From positions 186,001 to 250,000 of the forward strand of contig JAEZKQ010000026.1 in assembly GCA_023436115.1 (NCBI GenBank): DNA of 64,000 nt, written 5' to 3'. A program made the translations under genes and the position numbers. Under the pieces are notes generated by a model. It saw nothing but the letters and a program-made list of their open reading frames with translations, was not told where the DNA came from and did no database searches. Every line of letters starts with the position of its first letter. The first letter of the stretch is position 1. Below, piece after piece: positions 9,215 to 17,635 of the stretch. Source of the stretch: Bacillota bacterium. Its GTDB lineage: Bacteria > Bacillota > Clostridia > Christensenellales > SZUA-584.

Positions 9215-9445
9215 GTAGTACAAAATAGTTTTCGGACGGTTCTTCCGGCATACCGCAGCATCCACCGATTTTTTCAGCACGTCAAAATCCACAGGGCTGC
9301 TGTGAAGGATTTAATTCCTCCGTTGCGAAATTGGCTTCACCTTATTGAACACCCTTCATTTTTGCATCGTCCTTTTGCACATGGCCTATGCAGACCGTAC
9401 AGATCATCCCCATGACGCGAAGCTCAATAAATCTTGATTCTGCAA
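9215..9445 (-). pseudogene. Decayed N-terminal metal-binding domain of a copper P-type ATPase (CopA-like)
   Basis: Minus-strand translation from 9442 reads ESRFIELRVMGMICTVCIGH, then MKGVQ, a stop, and GEANFATEEL; after a +1 shift it continues VDFDVLKKSVDAAV. This matches an HMA domain in order: GMxCxxC metal loop, GV turn, NFATE strand and the VDFDxLKKAVxxAG helix. It carries a TAA stop and a frameshift and then ends without the ATPase body. It begins right after the copZ stop, the usual place for copA. The homology is by eye but the co-linearity of four motif blocks is hard to explain otherwise. Confidence 0.65.
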
Positions 9446-9454
9446 CGCTGACTG

Positions 9455-9670
9455 TCACTCTATTTCTTCAAGCTCATATCCCGCTTCTTCCACAGCGTTT
9501 TTGAGCTGGCTATAATCAATTTTACTCTCGTCATATTCAGTGGTAAGCGTTTGAGCCGCCAAATCGACCTGCACGCTGCTGACACCTTCCACGCTCGAAA
9601 CGGCTTTCTCTACCCTTTTCACACAGGCTTCACAGCCCATTCCTAAGACACGGTACAACGACTTTTTCAT
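9455..9670 (-). CDS. copZ: Copper chaperone CopZ-like heavy-metal-binding protein
   Basis: A single HMA domain of 71 residues with the metal loop GMGCEAC near residues 10-16, and the fold elements VEKAVSSVEGVSSVQVDL and LKNAVEEAGYELEE. It binds Cu(I) between the two Cys and normally hands it to CopA. The start at 9670 is set by AAAGGA about 8 bases upstream; upstream in-frame codons have no such site. The expected partner ATPase is present only as a decayed fragment immediately downstream, so its partner in this genome must be elsewhere or lost. Confidence 0.9.
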   Translation of the reverse strand: MKKSLYRVLGMGCEACVKRVEKAVSSVEGVSSVQVDLAAQTLTTEYDESKIDYSQLKNAVEEAGYELEEIE

Positions 9671-9862
9671 GACACATTCCTTTCTTTCTTTTACGTGACA
9701 CACGCAAGCTGGTTTATTTTTCTTAAGTATATCATTCACGGCTATGATTTGCGAGTTGCGAACAAAAACCAAACAAGGCCATGACGAGCGCATGACGTAT
9801 CATGACTGTTCACGACCTTGCCAGGTATAATAATATGGATGATTGATGACAAATGAAGCGTT

Positions 9863-10597
9863 TTACATCTTTACGGTTGCGCGGCGCATCAGCAGATACG
9901 CAAATGTACCAAACAACCCTAAGAGTACTGTATTGGTCAGCATGCCGATATACGGGCTTCCCACTGCGATACCAGAGCAATAAGCGATTGCCGTTCCGAT
10001 AGCGCTATAAATCGCACCGTTAAAAAGCTGGGCATCAATAATGGGCAAAACGATGAACACAAATATAGGCAATCCGATAGACACAAGTAGCTTAATCGCT
10101 TTGTTCATGCGGTAATAAGCCGTTGTGATGAAAAAGCCTGCCATCGTTGCGGCCATATAGCTAAAGACCATCCATAAAAGACCCTCGCCGAATACGGTGA
10201 TGTTATAGCTGCTGTAGCGCTGCGCGAATAATTGAAACATTGTCGGCTGGTAATTGGTAAACTGGCTCACAACAAGCGAAGTGAGGCTGTCGATAGCCGC
10301 CATACCTACTGAGACGATTCCCGCCATTGCGGCAAAACTTAAAAACATGGTTTTTCTGGATATGCCGTTGCCCACGAACATATAGAAAGTTGACTTGAAT
10401 GAATTGAGCCCCACGATAAACAAAAAGATCATGCTAGCCGTATCCAAACCGCCCACTTTACCCCTTACACCGTACTTTTCCATTAACAAATAAGAAACCG
10501 TCAATAGGATCAGCAAACTGTAAATAACGATATAGAATATGATAATAGGCCATTTTGCGTTACTAAGATGATATTTTAAAGCCGATGAAAATCTCAT
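9863..10597 (-). CDS. ABC transporter membrane subunit
   Basis: The 244-residue integral membrane protein has about six hydrophobic segments (for example PIIIFYIVIYSLLILLTVSY and LLVSIGLPIFVFIVLPII) and no enzymatic motif. It follows the ABC ATPase by 17 bases and is the third gene of a GntR-ATPase-permease operon, the layout of Bacillus ytrABC-type systems. In that context it is the membrane half of a small exporter or an antibiotic-response ABC system. The substrate cannot be read from sequence. Confidence 0.8.
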   Translation of the reverse strand: MRFSSALKYHLSNAKWPIIIFYIVIYSLLILLTVSYLLMEKYGVRGKVGGLDTASMIFLFIVGLNSFKSTFYMFVGNGISRKTMFLSFAAMAGIVSVGMAAIDSLTSLVVSQFTNYQPTMFQLFAQRYSSYNITVFGEGLLWMVFSYMAATMAGFFITTAYYRMNKAIKLLVSIGLPIFVFIVLPIIDAQLFNGAIYSAIGTAIAYCSGIAVGSPYIGMLTNTVLLGLFGTFAYLLMRRATVKM

Positions 10598-10614
10598 TTT
10601 TTAACCCTCCTTAT

Positions 10615-11466
10615 TTAGGAATTTGTCAGATGAATGAACAGGCTTTGCAGCTTGAGCCTTGAAATCTCCAGTTCCTGCGGAACATCGTTTCTGTCAAGCT
10701 TATCCAGCAGATAGGCGCTCTTCATGCCGCCCAGCGCGTCGCTGCCCAATACCTTTTTGCCTTGCGTAAATATGTCCACGATTCCTGCAGGCCCCGTGAC
10801 TGTATATCCTGCTGACAATATGTTCGTCGCGGTATCATTCATTATGATTTCACCGTTTTTAATAATAGCCACGTTCTCAATAACGTTAGCGGCTTCCTCG
10901 ATGAGATGCGTGGAAACAACGATCGTTTTGGGTCTATCGCTGTAACTCTCAATGAGCTCGCGGTAAAACACTTCACGGAAGTTCGCGTCCAGACCCAGCA
11001 CCGGTTCATCAAGCAGCAATATGGGAGCTTGGCACGACAACGCCACGATGATTTTATATATGGATGCATAGCCTGTCGAAAGCGCTTTCACTTTCTTTTT
11101 TGTATTCAGCTCGAATCTGTCTGCCAGCTTTTGTGCGTATTCACTGTCCATCTCGGGATAGAATTCACGCGTCCACTTAAACACTTCTTTGACCGTCATG
11201 GATTCCGGATATAAAGACTGCTCGCTCATGCAGTACACCTTTGCCAGCACCGCATCATTTTCCCAAACCGGCTCTCCATCGATCAAAACCTCGCCCTTTG
11301 TGGGATAATTCTTGTTGGTAATAAGGCTTAGCAGTGTGGATTTGCCCGCACCGTTGCGGCCTAAAAGACCGTAGATTTTGTTTTCTTCAAATGTGAGCGA
11401 TACATCTTTGAGCGCAACTGTGGATCCATAACACTTAGTCACGTTCTTCACTTCGATTTTGCTCAT
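10615..11466 (-). CDS. ABC transporter ATP-binding protein (YtrB-like)
   Basis: The 283-residue ATPase has Walker A GRNGAGKST, a degenerate signature LSTGY in place of LSGGQ, Walker B ILLLDEP and the switch His in VVSTHLIEEA. A C-terminal extension of about 70 residues follows the ATPase core. Its start overlaps the end of the GntR gene by ATGA. It energises the membrane protein encoded next. In related ytr operons the system is induced by cell-wall antibiotics; that link here is inference. Confidence 0.93.
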   Translation of the reverse strand: MSKIEVKNVTKCYGSTVALKDVSLTFEENKIYGLLGRNGAGKSTLLSLITNKNYPTKGEVLIDGEPVWENDAVLAKVYCMSEQSLYPESMTVKEVFKWTREFYPEMDSEYAQKLADRFELNTKKKVKALSTGYASIYKIIVALSCQAPILLLDEPVLGLDANFREVFYRELIESYSDRPKTIVVSTHLIEEAANVIENVAIIKNGEIIMNDTATNILSAGYTVTGPAGIVDIFTQGKKVLGSDALGGMKSAYLLDKLDRNDVPQELEISRLKLQSLFIHLTNS

Positions 11467-11831
11467 AGGTCAACACCCCTTCTTATCATTTCACTGATCT
11501 CCTCCTTAGATATTGAAAGTTTTTGAGCTTCTGATATAAGCGGCACCACATACTTTTCATAAAACTGCTGTTTTCTTTTTTTGAGTATCATTTGCCTTGC
11601 CCCTTGAGCCACAAACATACCCAGCCCCCGTTTCTTATAGAGAATACCGTCATCCGTCAGTTTTGTAATTCCCTTGAGCGCCGTAGCCGGGTTGATCTTA
11701 TAGCTGATAGAAATCTCAGTTGTTGAAGGCGCTTGCATATCTTCTTGCAGCGCACCCGAAAGGATCGCGTTTTCCAGCTGCTGGGCTATCTGCAGAAATA
11801 TCGGCATATCACTCTGGGTATCAAGTTCCAC
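11463..11831 (-). CDS. GntR-family repressor, YtrA subfamily
   Basis: Short regulator of 122 residues: winged helix (PIFLQIAQQLENAILSGAL, with PSTTEISISYKINPATALKG as recognition region) and a two-helix dimerisation tail of about 50 residues, the YtrA form without a ligand-binding domain. It uses a GTG start preceded by AAGGAGG. It is the first gene of the operon, overlapping the ATPase gene by 4 bases, and probably represses its own promoter. Confidence 0.92.
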   Translation of the reverse strand: MELDTQSDMPIFLQIAQQLENAILSGALQEDMQAPSTTEISISYKINPATALKGITKLTDDGILYKKRGLGMFVAQGARQMILKKRKQQFYEKYVVPLISEAQKLSISKEEISEMIRRGVDL

Positions 11832-11846
11832 TTTAACACCTCCTTG

Positions 11847-11895
11847 GTTATGTACTCATGTAACTAACTATAAAACAACATTGAATATTTGTCAA
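11847..11895 (-). promoter_or_regulatory. Sigma-A promoter and likely operator of the GntR-ABC operon
   Basis: Minus strand TTGACA (11895-11890), 17-base spacer, TATAGT (11872-11867). Just downstream, 11847-11864 is an imperfect dyad bounded by GTTA and TAAC, placed where a YtrA-type repressor would block transcription. The promoter is strong by sequence; the operator is inferred from position. Confidence 0.75.
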
Positions 11896-11976
11896 TATGT
11901 CTTAGAAATTTTTTTCAGAGCATTTTTTCCATACTAAACAATCCTTTAAACAACCCCTTTAAGGCATGCGTTCACC

Positions 11977-12005
11977 TTGACACACCTTTTGCGTTAATCT
12001 ATAAT
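11977..12005 (+). promoter_or_regulatory. Perfect-consensus sigma-A promoter of the decarboxylase beta gene
   Basis: TTGACA at 11977-11982, a 17-base spacer, TATAAT at 12000-12005: every position matches consensus. It is 57 bases ahead of the ATG at 12062, which has AAAGGAAG upstream. This predicts strong, perhaps constitutive expression. Confidence 0.9.
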
Positions 12006-12061
12006 AATTGTCGGTAATTAAAGAATAAAATCATAAAACCCACATTCATGAAAGGAAGCAT

Positions 12062-13195
12062 ATGGAGGCATTATTAAAGGGCTTTACTAACTTTGGCTGG
12101 CAGCAGGGCGTGATGATTATTATCGGTCTTGTGCTCATTATTTTGGCCATTAAGAAAGAATACGAACCGATGCTGCTTTTGCCTATTGGCTTTGGCTGTA
12201 TATTGGTCAATCTCCCTCTCGCGACTGTGCTCGCAAATTCGTTGGGAGAACACGGATTTTTAAAGGTTCTCTTTGACGCGGGTATTGCAACAGAGCTTTT
12301 CCCTCTGCTGATATTCATCGCCATTGGCGCTATGATCGACTTTTCACCGCTGCTTAAGCAGCCGGTTATGCTCTTCTTTGGCGCTGCCGCTCAATTTGGC
12401 ATATTCGCCGCGATGATGCTGGCAATACTGGCGAACAGTATTGTTCCCGGTATCTTTAGTATGCAGGAAGCGGCCGCAGTGGGTATCATCGGCGCGGCGG
12501 ACGGCCCCACAACGATATTTGTTGGTAATTTGTTCGCACCGAAATATATTGGCGCTTTGTCGGTGGCCGCCTATTCGTATATGGCGCTTGTGCCTATCAT
12601 CCAGCCGCCGGTGATTCGCGCACTGACAACCAAAAAAGAACGCCGTATCCATATGGATTCTGATGCGGGCAAGCCGATTCCGCGTCCTGTACTGATCGCG
12701 TTCCCGATCATCATCACGATCGTTGTCGGATTTGTCGCTCCGGACGGTGTGCCGCTTGTGGGCGCGCTGATGTTCGGTAACCTCATTCGTGAGTGCGGCG
12801 TGCTCAAGAGACTTTCAGAGTCCGCGCAAAACGAGCTGGCCAACCTCGTCACGATACTGCTAGGTATCACGATCGGTTCCACGATGTCCGGCTCAAACTT
12901 CATCCAGTGGAATACGGTCATGATACTCATTATTGGTTTCTTGGCCTTCGTGTTCGATACAGCGGGCGGCGTGCTGTTTGCCAAGTTTATCAACCTGTTC
13001 CTAAAGAAAAAGATCAACCCGATGATCGGCGCGGCAGGTATCTCCGCATTCCCAATGTCGGCGCGAATCGTTCATAAGATGGCTCAAAAAGAAGACCCGT
13101 CTAACTTTATACTCATGCCGGCTATCGGCGCAAACGTGTCCGGTCAGATTGGTTCGATCATCGCGGGCGCAGTGCTGATATCGCTGCTTGCTTAA
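12062..13195 (+). CDS. Sodium-translocating decarboxylase beta subunit (OadB/MmdB/GcdB family)
   Basis: Membrane subunit that couples decarboxylation of a carboxybiotin to Na+ export. The 377-residue protein is almost entirely hydrophobic, with the family blocks FIAIGAMIDFSPLL, the re-entrant region GIIGAADGPTTIFV carrying the conserved Asp, YSYMALVPIIQPP, and a C-terminal SAFPMSARIVHKM. No biotin carrier or carboxyltransferase gene is near; the alpha subunit must be encoded elsewhere, so the substrate (oxaloacetate, malonyl-, methylmalonyl- or glutaconyl-CoA) is open. A small gamma-like gene follows after 15 bases. Confidence 0.94.
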   Translation: MEALLKGFTNFGWQQGVMIIIGLVLIILAIKKEYEPMLLLPIGFGCILVNLPLATVLANSLGEHGFLKVLFDAGIATELFPLLIFIAIGAMIDFSPLLKQPVMLFFGAAAQFGIFAAMMLAILANSIVPGIFSMQEAAAVGIIGAADGPTTIFVGNLFAPKYIGALSVAAYSYMALVPIIQPPVIRALTTKKERRIHMDSDAGKPIPRPVLIAFPIIITIVVGFVAPDGVPLVGALMFGNLIRECGVLKRLSESAQNELANLVTILLGITIGSTMSGSNFIQWNTVMILIIGFLAFVFDTAGGVLFAKFINLFLKKKINPMIGAAGISAFPMSARIVHKMAQKEDPSNFILMPAIGANVSGQIGSIIAGAVLISLLA

Positions 13196-13210
13196 CAGGA
13201 GGAAATAATA

Positions 13211-13351
13211 ATGGTTAATGTTGGTGAAATGGTCTCTCAGGGGCTGCAATACATGGGTATCGGCGTCGGCGTCGTGTTCGTCGTGTTGGCCGTGTTCTTC
13301 GGTGTCATCAAGCTGATGCTTAAGATATTCCCGCCCAAAGAAGCCGAATAG
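13211..13351 (+). CDS. Small membrane protein, gamma-like subunit of the Na+ pump (46 aa)
   Basis: A 46-residue product from ATG at 13211 with AGGAGG about 9 bases upstream. One membrane span (VGVVFVVLAVFFGVIKLML) is followed by a short charged tail KIFPPKEAE. OadG-type gamma subunits have this shape: one N-terminal helix that holds the complex together. It lies 15 bases after the beta subunit gene, and a terminator follows. The size and position support the call, though sequence conservation in this family is low. Confidence 0.75.
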   Translation: MVNVGEMVSQGLQYMGIGVGVVFVVLAVFFGVIKLMLKIFPPKEAE

Positions 13352-13357
13352 TCAGTT

Positions 13358-13390
13358 AAAGCCCGGTGCAAGCTCATCGGGCTTTTATTC
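13358..13390 (+). terminator. Terminator of the decarboxylase pair
   Basis: AAAGCCCG pairs with CGGGCTTT across 12 bases and is followed by TTATTC, 6 bases after the small membrane gene. Confidence 0.8.
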
Positions 13391-13424
13391 TATTTCAAAT
13401 CAATTATTAACGGAGGTGCTCTTT

Positions 13425-14543
13425 TTGGATGCCAGACACACACTTTTCCATTCAAAAAACATCTACGATTTAAAGAAGACCGAATCTGTCTTCGTATCCG
13501 CAGTCATTGAAAACGTAAAATATCATTCTCAGCACTGTATGTTTTATCATGATCTCTTAAGCAAAAACCAGTTCGATCCAGATAGCCTTATGTCTGCCGA
13601 CGATTGCTGGCGTATTCCTGTTATCCCCGCCGTTTTCTTTAAGCGGCATGAAGCTTTGAGCATATCGCGGAATGATATATGCATCCATGCCACATCGTCG
13701 GGCACACAAGGGCAAAAGAGCCAGGTTTTCATTGATGATGATACATTACAGCTTGGCACGCGCATGGTTATTAACTGCTTTGCCTATCACCGCCTCATCT
13801 CCCCCATACCCGTCCACTATATTATGCTCGGCTATGAGCCGGACAGTTCAAACGATATGGGTGCCGTAAAAACTGCGATGGGCGTCACACGCTTTGCGCC
13901 TGCTTTGCATCGCACATTTGTACTCAGAAAAACAAAACAAGGCTATGAGCCAGACTGGTTCGGTGTTGTTGATACGTTGAAAAAGTGCCATAAGTTCCAT
14001 ATCCCCGTTCGTTTTGTGGGTTTCCCGGCCTTTCTTTATCGGTTGCTGAAGCGGCTTGATTCTCAAGGATATTCTTTCCGGCTCAACCAATCATCCAAGA
14101 TACTGCTGGGCGGAGGCTGGAAGCAGTTCTCAGACGAAGCGATCGATAAAGCCTCTCTTTATGAGCTCGTTCAAAGGACGCTGGGTATACCCGCGGTAAA
14201 CTGTCGTGATTTTTACAGCGCTGTCGAGCATAGCGTGGCATATGCGGAGTGCCGGCATCATCACATGCATATTCCGATATGGAGCCGTGTATTTATACGT
14301 GATGTCAAAACGCTGGAACCTTTGGGGTTTGATAAGCCCGGATTTTTAAGCTTTGTCACACCGCTTTCTATCTCTTCTCCGCTCACAAGCGTCATGATGG
14401 GCGATCTTGCCGTTCTTCACGACGGACGCGAATGCGGTTGCGGCATCACCACACCATACTTTGAAGTACTGGGGCGTGCGGGGACAAGTAGAATGAGAAA
14501 TTGTTCGGTTTCGGCGGATGAGTTGCTGGGGGGCACATTATGA
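13425..14543 (+). CDS. luxE: LuxE-type acyl-protein synthetase
   Basis: ATP-dependent enzyme of the LuxE/PaaK adenylate-forming family that activates a fatty acid and loads it onto a Cys before transfer to LuxC. The 372-residue product has the phosphate-loop region IHATSSGTQGQKSQVF, a central KILLGGGWKQ block and the C-terminal ISSPLTSVMMGDLAVLHDG segment typical of LuxE. The start is taken as TTG at 13425, 8 bases after GGAGG; a GTG at 13416 overlaps the ribosome site. It overlaps luxC by ATGA. No luxA, luxB or luxD is present, so it is not a bioluminescence operon. Confidence 0.88.
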   Translation: MDARHTLFHSKNIYDLKKTESVFVSAVIENVKYHSQHCMFYHDLLSKNQFDPDSLMSADDCWRIPVIPAVFFKRHEALSISRNDICIHATSSGTQGQKSQVFIDDDTLQLGTRMVINCFAYHRLISPIPVHYIMLGYEPDSSNDMGAVKTAMGVTRFAPALHRTFVLRKTKQGYEPDWFGVVDTLKKCHKFHIPVRFVGFPAFLYRLLKRLDSQGYSFRLNQSSKILLGGGWKQFSDEAIDKASLYELVQRTLGIPAVNCRDFYSAVEHSVAYAECRHHHMHIPIWSRVFIRDVKTLEPLGFDKPGFLSFVTPLSISSPLTSVMMGDLAVLHDGRECGCGITTPYFEVLGRAGTSRMRNCSVSADELLGGTL

Positions 14544-15823
14544 ATCTGATTAACGGTCAAATCGTGGGTGAAGAGTATGCGCGCCATTTTCTGAGTGATA
14601 TTGAAACCGTCGTCGATCAAACGCTTCAAAACAAAGCTTTAGATATTGAAACTGTCATAGGTGCGTCAGATCGTCTCTCAAAAATGCTTTCTGCGAAAGA
14701 TGCTTCCGCTTTGCTTGATGCCATGCCTATAAGACCCGCCGACGCGTCTGCATTGATGGAACAGGCACGATATCTCTTGAGCAGAGACTATCTGGAAAAG
14801 AAGCTGGATCTGGAGCTGGGAAGAGATCCGTTTGCGTTTCATGATATCGGAGGAGGTAAGCGCGTGGCGATGAGGCCGCTGGGCGTGCTGACACACATTG
14901 CCGCCGGAAACGCCGCGGGTCTGCCTGCCATCAGCGTGCTGGAAGGCCTGATGACGGGCAACATCAATATACTTAAGCTGCCCGGCTTCGACGACGGGCT
15001 TTCCACATTGCTACTTAAAATGCTGATTGATGTTGAACCGCTTTTGTCGCCATATATCTATGTATTTGACTTACCGTCCACGGATATTGATGCGATTAGA
15101 AAGATGCTGTCCGTATCGGATGCTGCAGCTGTCTGGGGCTCGGATTTTGCGATCTCTGGCATCCGCGCTGTCGCCCCCCCCGGTCTGCGTCTTATTGAAT
15201 GGGGACACAAGCTCAGCTTTGCCTGTGTGACGAGGCAGGGAGAGTCAAAAGAAGCACTGGCAGGTATTGCGAAAGATATTTGCCAATCCGAGCAGCTCCT
15301 ATGCAGCTCTCCGCAATGTGTTTATTTTGAAGCGCAAAGCTTTGAAGAGCTCGTTTCTTTCGGCGAACGGTTCGCGGATCAAATGGAGGCCCAATGCCAG
15401 CTGTATCCCCCGTTTGTGCTCGATCAAGCTGTTCAGGCGGAAATTACGATGCAGCTTTCATTGACACGCTGCGAAGAGTTGATCGATAAAGTCAGGCTAA
15501 TACAAGGCAGCGGTTTTGCCGTCATCATAGATGACAACCCCGTTTTGTGCGCGGCACCCAAGTTTCGTACTGTTTACGTTAAGCCAATGCGCGGGGCGGC
15601 ATTTTTCAATATGCTTCGCCAGCAAAAAGGTTATCTCCAAACCGTCGGCTTGGCATGTGCGTCCGGTGAATATGATGAAATGTCCGAAACCCTATACCGA
15701 TCCGGTGTGTGCCGGGTACTGCCTTGCGGGAGCATGCTGTCAGTCGGTGCCGGTGAACCGCATGACGGTCTTAGCGCATTAAGGCAATATGTCAAAGCAG
15801 TGGTTGCTTCACCGGGCGATTAG
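14540..15823 (+). CDS. luxC: LuxC-type acyl reductase (fatty aldehyde forming)
   Basis: NADPH-dependent reductase of the aldehyde dehydrogenase superfamily that reduces an activated acyl group, handed over by LuxE or as acyl-CoA, to an aldehyde. At 427 residues it shows the N-terminal RPLGVLTHIAAGNAAGLPA nucleotide-site block and the catalytic Cys255 in EQLLCSSPQC. It is coupled to luxE by a 4-base overlap. The pair should convert a fatty acid to a fatty aldehyde; what uses the aldehyde is unknown. The gene ends 19 bases from a convergent lipoprotein gene. Confidence 0.9.
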   Translation: MNLINGQIVGEEYARHFLSDIETVVDQTLQNKALDIETVIGASDRLSKMLSAKDASALLDAMPIRPADASALMEQARYLLSRDYLEKKLDLELGRDPFAFHDIGGGKRVAMRPLGVLTHIAAGNAAGLPAISVLEGLMTGNINILKLPGFDDGLSTLLLKMLIDVEPLLSPYIYVFDLPSTDIDAIRKMLSVSDAAAVWGSDFAISGIRAVAPPGLRLIEWGHKLSFACVTRQGESKEALAGIAKDICQSEQLLCSSPQCVYFEAQSFEELVSFGERFADQMEAQCQLYPPFVLDQAVQAEITMQLSLTRCEELIDKVRLIQGSGFAVIIDDNPVLCAAPKFRTVYVKPMRGAAFFNMLRQQKGYLQTVGLACASGEYDEMSETLYRSGVCRVLPCGSMLSVGAGEPHDGLSALRQYVKAVVASPGD

Positions 15824-15841
15824 TAGAGAAAAAGCAGAATT

Positions 15842-16807
15842 CTATGGGTTTTGAATTTCTTTAACGGACACTGATGGGACAATGCTGGCGTTCACGTCTT
15901 CAGACCACGCGGCAAATTTTATTGGAGCTGTCATAGCACCCATGATGGTATACCCCTCCTCCTCTATTCCATCTATAAACTGCAGATATTCGGCCGAATC
16001 CAAATTAACGTTTTCAGTCCCGTACGAGAGATGATACCCGTCGGTTCTGTCAAAATATTCGTCTCCCCATGTCGGGTCAGCGAAATGCCATTGTCCATCG
16101 GCATAAAACTCGACCCAGGCATGTGAACCACTTGCGGCGGAATGCGACCAGTCTTCGGCGTCACTGAGGCTGTTTAAAACCAGGCCGGATATTTCCCTGG
16201 CCGATATACCGGCCGCTCTGAGCATCGCCGTCATCAGCGTCGCATAGTCTTTACATACGCCCTTTTTCGTCTTCAGCGTTTCTGAAGCCGTTTTCTTCTG
16301 TTCATTTATTTTGGGTTCATAATCAAACGCTATAGACCCCGCAATAAAATTGAAGATATTTAGAGCCGTTTTATAATCGCTGTCTTCACCGATCAGCGGC
16401 TCAACCGCATCGACAATCACCGAGTTGTCCGAGTCAGTATAGCCATCGGCCAGCGCGTAGGCCTCTTTCCGCTCGGTATCTTTCCATCGCTGTTCGCCGC
16501 TTAACAGTGTCACATCATATGATATCTTGACTGTCTTCTCAGTGTTATCTCCATGTATTTCAGCTAGAAGTATACGGTAGCCATCCTTATCTTCTATCGA
16601 ATAAGCATCAGCGTTTTCAACATTTATATCGCTTACCTTCTGGTAACCATAAGCCATAGGCAGGTCAACCTGCAAAAAAGAATTTGTACCGTTGGCCGAT
16701 GTAATTCTGTAAGTTTCTGTGACTTGAAAGACTCTGTTATGAACGTTGCTGCACGCACTAAGCAACAACAACACAGAAAAAAATAAAGCCATCAATGCTT
16801 TCTTCAT
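15842..16807 (-). CDS. Transglutaminase-like lipoprotein
   Basis: Exported protein of 321 residues. A signal peptide ends in lipobox LLSAC near residue 19. The second half is a transglutaminase-like fold with Cys in KKGVCKDYATL, His in GSHAWVEFY and Asp in FADPTWG, the full Cys-His-Asp triad; such domains act as cysteine proteases or transamidases, often on cell-wall peptides. The N-terminal 120 residues form an unrecognised beta-rich domain. It stands alone, convergent with luxC. Confidence 0.87.
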   Translation of the reverse strand: MKKALMALFFSVLLLLSACSNVHNRVFQVTETYRITSANGTNSFLQVDLPMAYGYQKVSDINVENADAYSIEDKDGYRILLAEIHGDNTEKTVKISYDVTLLSGEQRWKDTERKEAYALADGYTDSDNSVIVDAVEPLIGEDSDYKTALNIFNFIAGSIAFDYEPKINEQKKTASETLKTKKGVCKDYATLMTAMLRAAGISAREISGLVLNSLSDAEDWSHSAASGSHAWVEFYADGQWHFADPTWGDEYFDRTDGYHLSYGTENVNLDSAEYLQFIDGIEEEGYTIMGAMTAPIKFAAWSEDVNASIVPSVSVKEIQNP

Positions 16808-16900
16808 ACGTTTGATATTTCCCCCTCACTTATACTGCCAATAAATACTATCACATTAGAATAGAAAAGTCATCACTATATCATAGGCAATGCTTGTCTT

Positions 16901-16959
16901 AAAACATCATAAGCTGTCTTGGTGAGGTATTCGGGCTAACCCAAACAAGCCTTATGATG
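16901..16959 (-). terminator. Hairpin terminator after the surface-protein gene
   Basis: CATCATAAG at 16905-16913 and CTTATGATG at 16951-16959 close a long imperfect stem; on the minus strand it is followed by TTTTAAG. It lies 40 bases after the stop of the minus-strand gene at 17000. Confidence 0.65.
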
Positions 16960-16999
16960 CTTTCATGGGGTTAGGACAATATGTAAGAGCTTCTTTGCA

Positions 17000-17635
17000 C
17001 TAATCAAGCTTCTTAAGCACAAGCGTAGCGGTGACGCCGCTGCCTTTAAACTCCGCACTCACCACTGTGCCTGAAGTCATAATGACGCGAAGCATTGAAT
17101 CTTTCCATAGTTCTGCGACGACCATACCGCCATAGACTTGTTCCTCTGACGTGAGAAACCGACGCTGTAAGCTGCCCGGCAATGTATCTCCATCCGATTG
17201 AATCGCGATAGCCACCGCAGCTTCTGTTATGCCCGACATATAAAGCGCGTAGCTGATTTCGTAAATGCCCTGCTCTTTGATAACCAGATCGGGTGTGTCA
17301 TCTTCATGCCAAACGCCCGATAAATAAGCGCTGTGGCTGAATTTCACCGGAACAGAATCTCCGGGCACAGTGACGGCAATTGACTGTGCACCCACATGAT
17401 AAACACATCCATACGCGCTTAGCCCACCAACCGGCTGCGTTTTTTCTATTGGAATTAATTCTTCAAGCTCATATTCAGGCACTTCTTGCAGACTCTCAAA
17501 GGGTTCGTCTAAAGTTGACTGTATATTGTCCGCTGCCATTTTTATTCGCCGGGATGCGCTTACCGGCTTTTTATTCATCCATCGTCCCCTAAGCTTGCGG
17601 CCATGCAGTGTATGACTAAATCTGGCACGATTCAT
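17000..17635 (-). CDS. Putative surface/exosporium-like protein with C-terminal beta-sandwich
   Basis: The 211-residue protein has no signal peptide. A basic N-terminus and an acidic, low-complexity region (about residues 35-65, with ESLQEVPEYELEELIP) precede a beta-rich domain of about 140 residues. That domain resembles the C1q/TNF-like C-termini of clostridial and BclA-type spore-surface proteins (EQGIYEISYALYMSG, VKFSHSAYLSGVWH, SGVTATLVLKKLD). AAAGGAG lies 7 bases before the ATG. No collagen-like repeat is present. The fold assignment is by pattern only; a spore-surface role is inference. Confidence 0.65.
   Translation of the reverse strand: MNRARFSHTLHGRKLRGRWMNKKPVSASRRIKMAADNIQSTLDEPFESLQEVPEYELEELIPIEKTQPVGGLSAYGCVYHVGAQSIAVTVPGDSVPVKFSHSAYLSGVWHEDDTPDLVIKEQGIYEISYALYMSGITEAAVAIAIQSDGDTLPGSLQRRFLTSEEQVYGGMVVAELWKDSMLRVIMTSGTVVSAEFKGSGVTATLVLKKLD

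Noticed and set aside
8977..9228. 83-codon plus-strand frame with TTG start
   Set aside because: No recognisable domain, weak start, and located in a region that looks decayed; kept only as part of the gap description.
13425..15823. Bioluminescence operon
   Set aside because: luxE and luxC are present but there is no luciferase (luxAB) or transferase (luxD).
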